NCBI RefSeq assembly: GCF_039541915.1
Contig: NZ_BAABHD010000084.1
Location: 434,001 to 498,000 of the forward strand
DNA length: 64,000 nucleotides
Source: Nibrella saemangeumensis
GTDB lineage: Bacteria; Bacteroidota; Bacteroidia; Cytophagales; Spirosomataceae
Direction: 5' to 3'
Positions 33,776 to 43,218 of the stretch are shown here, one piece after another (the stretch's first letter is position 1; each line of letters begins with the position of its first letter). Made by a program: the position numbers and the translations under genes. The notes below the pieces were generated by a model. It was not told the DNA's origin and ran no database searches. It was given only the letters and a program-made list of their open reading frames with translations.

Positions 33776-33811
33776 CCAGAATGGAGAACAGCGTATAAAC
33801 ACATATACCTA

Positions 33812-34162
33812 ATGCGTAACGGTTATCTTGCTTTAGTAGCGGAACAGACTGATGAGAAATCAGTAAACATTCCGGGATTCGATCTCAATGAACCTTCCTC
33901 TTATCCGGTGGTGGTGTACCCTTCCGGAATGAAATTACTGGAAACCCTTTCCAAACAACCTGTTGTTTCGCTTCCAGAATATATTGTACTGGATCTTGGC
34001 AAAGTGGAAGATGAGGATCTGGAAGCCATCCGGATCTTGAAAGCCGATGAGCGATTCCGGTCTATCCCGGTTCTGACCCGTCGCCTGACTAGTTCACGTC
34101 GTTCCATCTATCATCTGGATCCGCCCGCGACTAAGTCACTTCCGTTTGTGCCCTATCAGTAA
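33812..34162 (+). CDS. degenerate receiver-like protein
   Basis: A 116-residue protein from ATG 33812. The segment LPEYIVLDLGKVEDEDLEAI, then RILKADERFRSIPVLTRRLT, has the spacing of a receiver domain (phospho-acceptor strand, helix 3, IPV strand with Thr). The candidate acceptor Asp is kept, but the N-terminal acidic pair is missing and the conserved Lys near the end is uncertain. It may be a pseudo-receiver that binds partners without phosphorylation. The upstream in-frame TTG would add 13 residues. Confidence 0.55.
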   Translation: MRNGYLALVAEQTDEKSVNIPGFDLNEPSSYPVVVYPSGMKLLETLSKQPVVSLPEYIVLDLGKVEDEDLEAIRILKADERFRSIPVLTRRLTSSRRSIYHLDPPATKSLPFVPYQ

Positions 34163-34297
34163 AGCTACCGGTTCACGCACCGGTCCACATTTCGAGGCAA
34201 TTTGGTACAAGGCTAATCCAGACTGATCCTATTTTATGAACCAGCAGGCCGGCAGAATATTGTATGGGTCGGTCGGCAGATAATACCCTTACTTTGT

Positions 34298-34305
34298 TAT
34301 TTTTG
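34298..34305 (+). promoter_or_regulatory. -7 element of the amidohydrolase pair
   Basis: TATTTTTG matches TAnnTTTG, 36 bp upstream of ATG 34342. No TTG at the preferred distance. Confidence 0.45.
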
Positions 34306-34341
34306 TAGTTTATGCCTCATTCATAACTGACGCTAAACTAC

Positions 34342-37300
34342 ATGAAAAAACGTTTCCTGATGCTCCTGATGGCTGCCGGTCTCGCCCTTCCCGGCTGGTC
34401 GCAGGTGACTTTCCCGCTTAATGGGGTCTATGACGAACGGCCCGGCGTGTATGCTTTCACCAACGCTACGATCGTTATTGACCCCCAGACCACCCTCGAT
34501 AACGCGACGCTCCTGATTCGCAACGGTATCATTGAAGCGGTGGGCAAAGATGTGAAGCTGCCCGCTGGTGCTGTAGTAACCAACCTCCAGGGCAAGCGCA
34601 TCTACCCAGCCCTGATTGACCTCGAATCTACGTACGGTATGCCCGAGGTAAAACGGGCCCCGGGTCAGGGCGGCCGGGCACCCCAGCAACACGAATCAAA
34701 CAAAAAAGGCGCCTACTACTGGAACCAGGCCATCCAGCCGGAAACCGACGCCAGCCAGTTGTTCAAGGTAACCGAACAAAGCGCCGACGAACTACGCAAA
34801 CTCGGTTTCGGTGCCGTGTTGACCCACCACCACGACGGCATTGCGCGGGGGAACGGTGCCCTGGTTTCGCTGGCCGACGACCGCGAAAACACGGTAATGC
34901 TGCGGGCGGGCGTTTCGGCGCATTACTCTTTCAGTAAAGGTACCTCCACGCAGGCATATCCTAATTCGCCAATGGGTTCGGTGGCCCTGCTTCGACAGGC
35001 ATTTTATGATGCCGACTGGTACAAACGGGGTGGGGCTAAAGAGCAGGCCAACCTGTCGCTGGATGCGCTGAGCAAACAGAAAAGCATACCTCAGATTTTT
35101 GAAGCGCCGGACAAATTCGGTATCCTGCGGGCCGATAAGATCGGGGATGAATTCGGCATTCAGTTTATTGTAAAAGGTACCGGCGATGAATACCAGCGGC
35201 TCGATGAGGTAAAAGCCACCGGCGCTTCGCTGATTGTGCCGCTTGCCTTTCCGCAGGCCTACGATGTTGAAGATGCCTGGGATGCCGATAACGTCTCCCT
35301 GGCCGAACTGAAGCACTGGGAGATGGCCCCCGCCAATGCCGGTATGCTGGCGAAGGCGAATATTCCTTTTGCCCTGACAGCTGCCGGCCTGCGCAACAAA
35401 GCCGATTTCTGGAACAACCTGCGGAAGGCCATTGAATACGGTCTGCCCGAAGCTAAAGCGCTGGAAGCGTTGACTACGGCTCCGGCCCGGCTGATCAAAG
35501 CCGATGATCTGCTGAGTACCCTGCAAAAAGGCAAACTGGCCAATTTCATCATCACCTCGGGTAATCTGTTCAGTCCCGATAATATCATCTACGAAAACTG
35601 GATTCGCGGAAACCGGCATATCGTCAACGATAAGAGCGTGGCCGACCTGCGGGGAACGTATACCCTGACCATTGGCAACCAGAAGAACCTGAAACTGCTG
35701 ATTACTGGCAAGTCGGTCGAGAAGCCGGAGTACCAGATCACGGTGAACGATACGACCCGACTAACGCCGAAAGTGGCCGTAAGCAATGACCTGCTGTCGA
35801 TCCAGGTGCAACTGGACAAGAAACCCGGCACCGGGACCACCCGCCTGACTGGCTATCGTGAGAACGGAAGCCTGAAAGGCGACGGCACGCTGCCCGACGG
35901 CACGCCGGTAAAATGGACCGCTACGCTGGCACAGGCGTATCAGCCCACGGCCACCAAAGCGGATACCAGCAAGGTGAACAAGCCCGAAATTGGTAAGCCC
36001 CTCTACCCGTTTGTGGGCATGGGGAATACCGAAAAACCGAAAGCCGAGACGCTGCTGATCCGCAACGCTACCGTCTGGACCAACGAAAAAGATGGTATCA
36101 TGGGCAGTACTGATGTGCTGGTGCAAAACGGCAAAATCGCTCAGGTCGGCAAAAATCTGGCCGCTCCGGCCGGCGCGAAAGTCATTGACGGTACGGGTAA
36201 GCACCTGACCAATGGCATCATTGACGAGCACTCGCACATTGCCCTTTTCTCCGTAAACGAAGGCGGACAGAGCAGTTCGGCCGAGGTGCGGATGGGTGAC
36301 GTGGTCAATTCCGACGACATCAACATCTACCGCCAACTGGCCGGGGGGGTAACGTCTTCGCAGTTGCTGCACGGCTCGGCCAACTCCATCGGCGGACAGT
36401 CGGCGCTGATTAAGTTAAAGTGGGGTGAGTCGCCGGAAAATATGCTGATTAAAGGAACTGACGGTTTTATCAAGTTTGCCCTGGGCGAGAACGTGAAGCA
36501 GTCCAACTGGGGTATTGCCAACCCGACCCGGTTCCCGCAGACCCGGATGGGCGTTGAGCAGGTGTACTTCGACCATTTTGTGCGGGCCCGTGAGTACGAC
36601 AATGCCTGGAAGAAATACAATGCCCTGCCGGCCAAAGAAAAGCTGAACGCCGTGCCGCCCCGACGGGATATTGAGCTGGACGCCCTGGCCGAAATTCTGA
36701 ATAAGAAGCGTTTTATCACCTGCCACAGCTACGTGCAGTCGGAGATCAATATGCTGATGAAAGTAGCCGATTCGCTGGGCTTTAAAGTAAATACCTTCAC
36801 GCACATTCTGGAAGGCTACAAAGTAGCGGACAAAATGGCCAAACACGGTGCCGGTGGTTCTTCCTTTGCCGACTGGTGGGCGTACAAAATGGAGGTAAAA
36901 GACGCCATTCCGTACAATGCCGCTCTGATGCAGCGCGAAGGCGTGACGGTGTCCATCAACTCCGACGATGCCGAAATGGCCCGCCGGTTGAACCAGGAAG
37001 CTGCCAAAACAGTCGAGTATGGTGGTATTGCCGAAGAAGACGCCTGGAAAATGGTGACGCTGAACCCCGCCAAACTGCTTCACCTCGACAACCGGCTGGG
37101 CAGCATCCGGGCCGGTAAAGATGCCGACCTGGTTCTCTGGAACAACAACCCGCTGTCGGTTTACGCCCGTCCGGAGAAAACGATCATCGACGGCGCCATC
37201 TATTTTGACCTGCAGGCCGAAGACCAGAAGCGCGGGGAGATGCAGAAAGAACGCGCCCGCCTGATTCAGAAAATGCTGACGGCCAAAGTCGGTGGGGCCC

Positions 37301-37395
37301 CGACCCAGCGGCCGACCTTCCGCCGGGCCCGCATGTTCCACTGCGAAGATGTGGAAGGGATTATGGCCGAAGGAGAGACGGAGCACAAGCACTAG
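34342..37395 (+). CDS. exported two-module amidohydrolase
   Basis: A 1017-residue protein with a signal peptide (KKRFLMLLMAAGLALPGWSQ). It has two amidohydrolase-like modules. The N-terminal one (about 30-440) keeps the small beta-sandwich and the GKRIYPALIDLE turn but lacks the metal-binding HxH. The C-terminal one (about 560-980) has GIIDEHSHIALFS with HxH, later His residues in TCHSYVQSE and TFTHILEGYK, and Asp in VSINSDDAEMARR, so it can bind metal. The likely role is periplasmic hydrolysis of a cyclic amide or peptide-like compound. A related gene follows 28 bp downstream as an operon. Confidence 0.87.
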   Translation: MKKRFLMLLMAAGLALPGWSQVTFPLNGVYDERPGVYAFTNATIVIDPQTTLDNATLLIRNGIIEAVGKDVKLPAGAVVTNLQGKRIYPALIDLESTYGMPEVKRAPGQGGRAPQQHESNKKGAYYWNQAIQPETDASQLFKVTEQSADELRKLGFGAVLTHHHDGIARGNGALVSLADDRENTVMLRAGVSAHYSFSKGTSTQAYPNSPMGSVALLRQAFYDADWYKRGGAKEQANLSLDALSKQKSIPQIFEAPDKFGILRADKIGDEFGIQFIVKGTGDEYQRLDEVKATGASLIVPLAFPQAYDVEDAWDADNVSLAELKHWEMAPANAGMLAKANIPFALTAAGLRNKADFWNNLRKAIEYGLPEAKALEALTTAPARLIKADDLLSTLQKGKLANFIITSGNLFSPDNIIYENWIRGNRHIVNDKSVADLRGTYTLTIGNQKNLKLLITGKSVEKPEYQITVNDTTRLTPKVAVSNDLLSIQVQLDKKPGTGTTRLTGYRENGSLKGDGTLPDGTPVKWTATLAQAYQPTATKADTSKVNKPEIGKPLYPFVGMGNTEKPKAETLLIRNATVWTNEKDGIMGSTDVLVQNGKIAQVGKNLAAPAGAKVIDGTGKHLTNGIIDEHSHIALFSVNEGGQSSSAEVRMGDVVNSDDINIYRQLAGGVTSSQLLHGSANSIGGQSALIKLKWGESPENMLIKGTDGFIKFALGENVKQSNWGIANPTRFPQTRMGVEQVYFDHFVRAREYDNAWKKYNALPAKEKLNAVPPRRDIELDALAEILNKKRFITCHSYVQSEINMLMKVADSLGFKVNTFTHILEGYKVADKMAKHGAGGSSFADWWAYKMEVKDAIPYNAALMQREGVTVSINSDDAEMARRLNQEAAKTVEYGGIAEEDAWKMVTLNPAKLLHLDNRLGSIRAGKDADLVLWNNNPLSVYARPEKTIIDGAIYFDLQAEDQKRGEMQKERARLIQKMLTAKVGGAPTQRPTFRRARMFHCEDVEGIMAEGETEHKH

Positions 37396-37423
37396 ACCCA
37401 GGTAAAAAGACCCAAAAATTAAC

Positions 37424-38743
37424 ATGAAAAAAATAGTAGCATCTATACTGGTTCTGACAACGCTTCAGAGTTTCGCGCAGAACCCGGCCCCGGCCCGGCC
37501 GCAGATCCGGCCGGTGGCGCTGACCGGCGGCACCATTCACATTGGCAACGGCCAGGTAATCAACAACGGTACCGTTGTGTTCGATAAGGGCGTAATCACC
37601 GCCGTTGGCGACGCCAGTACGCCCATCGACCGCAACAATACCGATGTTTATAACATTGCCGGCAAACACCTCTATCCGGGGCTGATTTCGCCGGCATCGA
37701 CGGTTGGCTTACAGGAAGTAGCGTCGGTAAAAGCGACGCTGGACTACAATGAGATTGGGGTTCTGAACTCAAACGTGCGGGCGCTCATTGCCTACAATAC
37801 CGATTCGGAGGTCATCCCAACCATTCGCAACAACGGCGTGCTGCTGACGCAGGCCATGCCCTCGGGCGGTACCATATCCGGTAGTTCGTCGATCATGCAT
37901 ACCGACGGCTGGAACTGGGAAGATGCCGTACTGAAAGCCGACGATGGCCTTTGGCTTAACTGGCCCGGCTACCTGTCGCGGGAGTTCAACATGGAGGATT
38001 TCTCGGCCAGTCTGAAGAAGAACGACAAGCGGAATGAAGCCATCGCCGTGCTGAAGGCCACGTTTGCCGACGCCAAAGCCTACGCCGAACTCACCAATGC
38101 AGACCCGGTAAACCTGAAGTTGGAGGCCATGCGCGGGTTATTTACCGGTAGCCGCAATCTGTACATCCGGGCCGGTTACGGGAAAGACATTATCGAAGCC
38201 ATCAAATTTGCGAAGGAGATGGGCGTGAAGAAGCCGGTCATCGTCGGTGGCGAAGAATCGTACCGGGTTGTCGATTTTCTGAAGGAAAACAACGTCCCTG
38301 TTATCCTGAGCGAAGTACACCGGCTGCCCGGCCGGCAGGACGAAGATGTGGATATGCCGTATAAACTGCCGGGTGTTCTGCAAAAAGCGGGTATCCTGGT
38401 CAGTCTGAGCTACCCCGACGAGTGGTGGCGGACGCGCAACCTGCCGTTCCTGGCCGGAACTGCCGCCGGTTTCGGCATCCCTGACCGCGAGGATGCCCTA
38501 AAGCTGATCACGTCCAACAGCGCCCAAATTATGGGCGTGGACCATCTGGTGGGTACGCTGGAGAAAGGGAAGCAGGCTACCCTGTTTGTCTCAAAAGGCG
38601 ATGCGCTCGATATGCGCACCAACGTCGTTGAAATGGCTTTCATCCAGGGCCGTAACGTCAACCTCGACGACAAGCACAAGCGGCTGTACGAGAAGTACCA
38701 GGAGAAGTACGGCCACAAACGCCCGTTGGCGGAGAAGAGGTAA
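37424..38743 (+). CDS. exported amidohydrolase-like protein, probably lacking metal ligands
   Basis: A 439-residue protein with a signal peptide (KKIVASILVLTTLQSFAQN). It has the amidohydrolase layout (VALTGGTIHIGNGQVINNGT, then GKHLYPGLISPASTVGLQEV; C-terminal LVGTLEKGKQATLFVSKGDA) but the HxH after the GLI turn is replaced by SPAST. It most resembles the metal-less N-terminal module of the gene just upstream. It may be a non-catalytic partner or use different ligands. Transcribed with the upstream gene; a strong terminator follows. Confidence 0.83.
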   Translation: MKKIVASILVLTTLQSFAQNPAPARPQIRPVALTGGTIHIGNGQVINNGTVVFDKGVITAVGDASTPIDRNNTDVYNIAGKHLYPGLISPASTVGLQEVASVKATLDYNEIGVLNSNVRALIAYNTDSEVIPTIRNNGVLLTQAMPSGGTISGSSSIMHTDGWNWEDAVLKADDGLWLNWPGYLSREFNMEDFSASLKKNDKRNEAIAVLKATFADAKAYAELTNADPVNLKLEAMRGLFTGSRNLYIRAGYGKDIIEAIKFAKEMGVKKPVIVGGEESYRVVDFLKENNVPVILSEVHRLPGRQDEDVDMPYKLPGVLQKAGILVSLSYPDEWWRTRNLPFLAGTAAGFGIPDREDALKLITSNSAQIMGVDHLVGTLEKGKQATLFVSKGDALDMRTNVVEMAFIQGRNVNLDDKHKRLYEKYQEKYGHKRPLAEKR

Positions 38744-38791
38744 GTTTCGGCCGCAGGGCGGGCCGACGCTTCGGAGCTGACCCGGACAATC

Positions 38792-38829
38792 AAAAGCGAG
38801 CCGACTATGCGTCGGCTCGCTTTTTTTTA
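38792..38829 (+). terminator. terminator of the amidohydrolase operon
   Basis: AAAAGCGAGCCGAC / GTCGGCTCGCTTTT, a perfect 14-bp stem with a 5-nt loop, continues into a T-run. Confidence 0.9.
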
Positions 38830-38872
38830 GAACTTTGCGGGCGTTTAAGGGCCATCTGTCAACAGCCAGCGC

Positions 38873-39826
38873 ATGATCCGTATCTTCCAGCAGGACGAAA
38901 CCTCCGTACGTAAAATAAAAGACCTGGATTCTTTTTCCGATACCGAGCATACGCTTTGGGTTGACCTGCAAAACCCCTCCGGCCAGGAAATCAAAAGCGT
39001 GGAGGAGAAGTTCGACGTCGACTTTCTGACGCAGCAGGAGCAGGCCGAGATCGAGAGCAGTTCGCGGTACATTGAGGAAGACGAATACCTGATTGCCAAC
39101 TCCAACTTTCTGATTCCGGATAAAGAGCAGCGGTACCTGAACGTGCCCGTCAGCTTTATGCTCAAAGACGATGTGCTCTTTACGTACCGCAACAATGCCG
39201 ACCTGAAATCATTTGCCGATACCGTCAAGAAAATCAAATCCAAACGGGCCGTCTTTCGCGATGGGGCCCAGATCCTGATCAACATCTTTGAGTCCCGCAT
39301 CGACTACGACGCCGACCTGGTCGAGATGGTGGCCCAGGAAGTAAAGGCCATCAACAAACAACTGGACCTGGATGCGCAACTGGATCGTGAAATGCTGCTG
39401 AAGATTAACGATTATCAGGAATTGACCATGTCAATCCGGGAGAATATCGTGGATAAACAGCGGGTGATTTCGTCCATGATCCGGAGTGACGGCTGGTTCA
39501 ACGATGCCGAGCAAGCCAGGTTGCGGACGCTGATCAAAGACATCAATTCACTGATTGATCATACCAATTTCATCTTCGAGCGGCTGGAATTTCTGCAGGA
39601 TACCTTTCTGGGTCTGGTAAACCTGGAGCAGAACCGGATCATCAAGATCTTTACCGTCGTTTCTATCGTTTTCCTGCCCCCGACGCTGATCGCGAGTATT
39701 TACGGCATGAACTTCGACATAATGCCGGAATTGCACATGACCTTTGGCTATGCCCTGGCGCTGGGGCTGATGTTTCTGTCTTCGCTGGTAACCCTGTACA
39801 TTTTCCGCAAGAAGAAGTGGCTGTAA
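38873..39826 (+). CDS. corA: CorA family magnesium/cobalt transporter
   Basis: A 317-residue divalent-cation channel of the inner membrane. The N-terminal cytoplasmic funnel (about 1-250) is acidic and helical. Two C-terminal transmembrane helices carry the signature YGMNFDIMPEL between them (FTVVSIVFLPPTLIASIYGMN, then YALALGLMFLSSLVTLYIF), ending with a basic RKKKWL. The GMN motif at the pore entrance selects hydrated Mg2+. Length is normal. Monocistronic, flanked by hairpins. Confidence 0.94.
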   Translation: MIRIFQQDETSVRKIKDLDSFSDTEHTLWVDLQNPSGQEIKSVEEKFDVDFLTQQEQAEIESSSRYIEEDEYLIANSNFLIPDKEQRYLNVPVSFMLKDDVLFTYRNNADLKSFADTVKKIKSKRAVFRDGAQILINIFESRIDYDADLVEMVAQEVKAINKQLDLDAQLDREMLLKINDYQELTMSIRENIVDKQRVISSMIRSDGWFNDAEQARLRTLIKDINSLIDHTNFIFERLEFLQDTFLGLVNLEQNRIIKIFTVVSIVFLPPTLIASIYGMNFDIMPELHMTFGYALALGLMFLSSLVTLYIFRKKKWL

Positions 39827-39848
39827 CGCACTGCGTGGTAAGGTGGTA

Positions 39849-39871
39849 GGGCTACCAGTCGGCGGTAGCCC
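39849..39871. terminator. hairpin between convergent corA and EEP genes
   Basis: GGGCTACC pairs with GGTAGCCC around a 7-nt loop; a weak U-run on either side. Probable shared terminator. Confidence 0.45.
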
Positions 39872-39872
39872 T

Positions 39873-40733
39873 TCAGCGCTCCACACTCACGCGGCTGATA
39901 ACCGGCCAGTGATCAGAGACATATACCTCACCATTCACAATGGGCAGGTAATCGTGCCGTTTAACGCTAATAGCTGGACCGACCAGGATAAAATCGATGG
40001 CCGGTCCCGGCTTACCCTTACCAAAGCCGTTGAAAGAGGCTGTACCGCCGGTATGCGCTTCTTCCGAAAGGCGTTCGGTATTGATCAGGCGGAAGTTGGC
40101 ATCGGTGGTTAGGGTCTGAATAGCGGGAGAGGCCTCCGGGGAATTAAAATCGCCGGTCAGGATCACCGGCAGGCCGGCGCTGAGTTCCTTGATCTTGCGA
40201 ATCAGTAACCTGGAGCTGTTTTGCCGAGCCTGTTCGCCAATGTGGTCGTAGTGCGTGTTGATGACGAACAGCTTACGGCCGGAGCGTTTTTCCCGAAACT
40301 GCCCGTAAGTGGCTACCCTGGTGATGGCGGCATCCCAATTTTTACTGCCTGGTACATCCGGCGTTTCCGACAGCCAGAAGGTGCCTTGGGTGAGTACCTC
40401 AAATTTGTCTTTGTTGTAAAAAATGGGAGAGAATTCGCCCTTGGTTTTTCCATCGTCACGGCCAACGCCAATCCAGGCGTACTGGGGCAGTTGCTGCTGC
40501 AAATCGTAGATCTGCCCGGCCAGCGCTTCCTGTAAACCAGCGAAATCAACCTGGTAATCGGTAAATACCTTAGCGGCCATCTCTTTGCGGTTCGGCCAGG
40601 CATTAAGGCCATCTTGCGGGTTGTTGTACCGGATATTGAAGGAAAGAATATTGAGCGGCAGCGGGCGGTTCTGCTGGGCCGGGGCGATACCGGAGAAAAG
40701 CATCAGTAAGGCAGGAAGCAGGTATAGTTTCAT
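39873..40733 (-). CDS. exported endonuclease/exonuclease/phosphatase family protein
   Basis: A 286-residue protein with a signal peptide (KLYLLPALLMLFSGIAPAQQ). EEP superfamily motifs are complete: ILSFNIRYNN (Asn), FAGLQEA (metal-binding Glu), INTHYDHIGEQAR (His), VILTGDFNSPEASP (Asp/Asn) and YVSDHWPVI (Asp-His). Members cleave phosphodiesters or phosphomonoesters of DNA, sphingomyelin or inositol lipids. Export from the cytoplasm and a lone position favour a nutrient- or lipid-directed role. The nearby ceramidase-like gene is suggestive only. Confidence 0.88.
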   Translation of the reverse strand: MKLYLLPALLMLFSGIAPAQQNRPLPLNILSFNIRYNNPQDGLNAWPNRKEMAAKVFTDYQVDFAGLQEALAGQIYDLQQQLPQYAWIGVGRDDGKTKGEFSPIFYNKDKFEVLTQGTFWLSETPDVPGSKNWDAAITRVATYGQFREKRSGRKLFVINTHYDHIGEQARQNSSRLLIRKIKELSAGLPVILTGDFNSPEASPAIQTLTTDANFRLINTERLSEEAHTGGTASFNGFGKGKPGPAIDFILVGPAISVKRHDYLPIVNGEVYVSDHWPVISRVSVER

Positions 40734-40926
40734 GCAAGGTTGACGATTGATACTGGATAAATAATGGTTTTTGGAATGAACACAACTGTAAAAGCGCTGG
40801 TGCGGGTTTATTTTACCGTTAATGGCACCATAAAATCAAAATTGACCTATATTCATCAGCCCTGGGCTTTTTCATAGTACTTTCGGTCTTTTGTCGAGAG
40901 CCGCCCCGGCTCACCCACACTGTTTT

Positions 40927-43218
40927 ATGTTATCCTCACCAGATACTCCTCTTTCTCTGGACATGAACGGCTTACTGAATCAGGCTCCCTTTGGTGCCTT
41001 GATTTTTACGGCAACCGATAGTTCCGGGACCCTTGATGACTATAAACTCACCTATGCCAATCAGACGGCGGTCTGGCTGCTGGGTCGGCCGGCCAATAGC
41101 CTGCCGGGGCTGGCGCTGGCCGACCTGCTGCCTTCAACCATTGAGCTAACGACCGCGAATCTGCTCCGGAGCCAGTATGTAGGGCAGCCGGTGCATTTTG
41201 TCTGGTTGAACCAGGCCGGGCAGGGCCAGCAGACACGGTGGCTGGAGGCTTCGTTTCGGGAGCTTGACCACGGGATCGCCATGTACCTGCGCGATGTCAC
41301 GGACGAGCATCCGGAGGCCGTCGGAAAACGCACCGAAGTGGAATTGCTGCGGGCCGTCATCAACAACTCGCTGAACGGGCTGATGCACTGCGAGGCTATC
41401 CGCAATGACGAAGGAACGATCATTGATTTTCGGGTCAATATCCACAACCAATCTATGACTGGCCTCACCGGTGTGCCGGGCTCTACCGCCAGGGTGAATA
41501 CCTTTACGGGCCTGGACCCGTTCGTGATTTCGTCCGGCCTGATGGATGGGTACAGCCGGGTGGCCGTTACCGGCGAACCCCTGCGGGTATCGTACTACTA
41601 CGAACCGATTGACCGTTGGCTCGATGTGTCGGCGGCCAGACTGGACGATGGCATTGTGGTGTCACTGGTGGATATTACCATGGCGCGGCAGGCGGTACGC
41701 GAGAAACAGCAGAATGCCGAGTGGCTCGCCAGACTGTACAACAGTTCCATCAACGGCATTGTAATTCTGCAGGCGGTGCGGGATGAGCAGGGGCAAATCG
41801 TCGACCTGGTTTATCAACGCGTCAACCGGGTGGCCGAGCGGATTCTGGGTTACCCCTCCGGGTATATGAATGGCCGGAAAATACTGGAAATTTTTCCGGC
41901 GGTAAAAACTACCGGTGTGTTTGACCAGTACGTCCACACCATTGAAACCGGTGAAGCCAGACGCGTTGAACTCCATTACCCGTTTGATGGTCTGGAGATC
42001 TGGTTTGACCTCTCGTTCCAGAAACTGGAAGACGGTATCGTCATCAGCTTCCTCGATATAACGCCCATCAAGAAAGCCTCCATACGGCTGGAAGAACAGG
42101 CTCAGCTGCTGAACGGAATCCTGGATGGTTCGCTCAGCGCTATTCTGTGGTTAACGGCTATCCGGAGTGAAACGGGCGAGGTAGAAGACTTCCGCATCGA
42201 GACGGTGAACCAGGCGGCCAGCCAACTATTGAAAACGCCACTGGAAGGGCTGGTCCAGCAACGAATGCTGCCTCTCTTTCCGGGTGCTATGTCAACCGGC
42301 CTGTTCGACCGCTTCAGCCGGGTGCTGGCATCTGGCCAGCCCGAGCGCTTTGAGCAGGTCTACCAACAGGATGGTCAGAATGGCTGGTACGATGCGTCGG
42401 TAACCAAACTGAACGATGGCGTGGTGCTGACGTTTCAGGAGATTACCGATAAAAAGCTGGCCCAGTTGCAACTGGAGGAGTCGGTGCAGCAGTTGAAGCG
42501 TTCCAACGAAAACCTGGAGCAGTTTGCGTACGTGGCGTCGCACGATCTGAAGGAGCCGCTGCGCAAAATCACCGCCTTTGGCGATGTATTGCAAAGTCAG
42601 TTTGGTCATCAGTTGGGGAGCCAGGGGCAGGATCTGATCCGGCGTATGCAGCAGGCCGCCGACCGAATGAATACCCTCATCCGGGATCTGCTGTCATACT
42701 CCCGCCTGGCTACCAAAGCCAGAAACCGGGAGCGGGTCGATCTGCAAACGGTCGTTACCGACGTGCTGACCGACCTCGAACAGGTAATCCGGGAAAAAGA
42801 TGCCGACATTCAGGTGGCCGAATTACCGACTGTGGTTGGTGACGGATCGCAATTGGGGCAGCTGTTTCAAAATCTGCTGAGCAATGCCCTGAAGTTCGTG
42901 GCCGACGGAACGCCCCCCCGCATCCGGATCGGCTGCGAAGCCGTAGCGGGTCAGCGTATTCCGGCCTTTGTTGCGCTCGCCCCTAAAGAGCAGTACTGGA
43001 AAATCACCATATCCGATAACGGCATCGGGTTCGATCCCAAATATGCCGACCGGATTTTTGAGGTATTCCAGCGACTGCACGGCCGCGGCCAGTACGAAGG
43101 TACCGGCGTGGGGCTGGCCATTAGCCGGAAAGTGGTCGAAAACCACCGGGGAGCCATCACGGTCGATAGCCAGCCGGGTGTGGGAACGACGTTTTACGTG
43201 TACCTGCCACAGGCCTAA
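40927..43218 (+). CDS. multi-PAS sensor histidine kinase
   Basis: A 763-residue cytoplasmic kinase from ATG 40927; the longer frame uses TTG. It has four PAS-like modules (about 10-128, 140-258, 268-385 and 395-515), each ending like WYDASVTKLNDGVVLTFQEI. The HisKA phospho-acceptor is H539 in YVASHDLKEPLRKITAFG. The ATPase domain has an N-box (LLSNALKFV), a G1 box (DNGIGFDPKYADRIF) and a G2 box (GTGVGLAISRKVVENHRG). It is a paralogue of the kinase at 25411, with a shared PAS style and the same DL(Q/K)EPLR HisKA type. No receiver gene is adjacent. Confidence 0.92.
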   Translation: MLSSPDTPLSLDMNGLLNQAPFGALIFTATDSSGTLDDYKLTYANQTAVWLLGRPANSLPGLALADLLPSTIELTTANLLRSQYVGQPVHFVWLNQAGQGQQTRWLEASFRELDHGIAMYLRDVTDEHPEAVGKRTEVELLRAVINNSLNGLMHCEAIRNDEGTIIDFRVNIHNQSMTGLTGVPGSTARVNTFTGLDPFVISSGLMDGYSRVAVTGEPLRVSYYYEPIDRWLDVSAARLDDGIVVSLVDITMARQAVREKQQNAEWLARLYNSSINGIVILQAVRDEQGQIVDLVYQRVNRVAERILGYPSGYMNGRKILEIFPAVKTTGVFDQYVHTIETGEARRVELHYPFDGLEIWFDLSFQKLEDGIVISFLDITPIKKASIRLEEQAQLLNGILDGSLSAILWLTAIRSETGEVEDFRIETVNQAASQLLKTPLEGLVQQRMLPLFPGAMSTGLFDRFSRVLASGQPERFEQVYQQDGQNGWYDASVTKLNDGVVLTFQEITDKKLAQLQLEESVQQLKRSNENLEQFAYVASHDLKEPLRKITAFGDVLQSQFGHQLGSQGQDLIRRMQQAADRMNTLIRDLLSYSRLATKARNRERVDLQTVVTDVLTDLEQVIREKDADIQVAELPTVVGDGSQLGQLFQNLLSNALKFVADGTPPRIRIGCEAVAGQRIPAFVALAPKEQYWKITISDNGIGFDPKYADRIFEVFQRLHGRGQYEGTGVGLAISRKVVENHRGAITVDSQPGVGTTFYVYLPQA

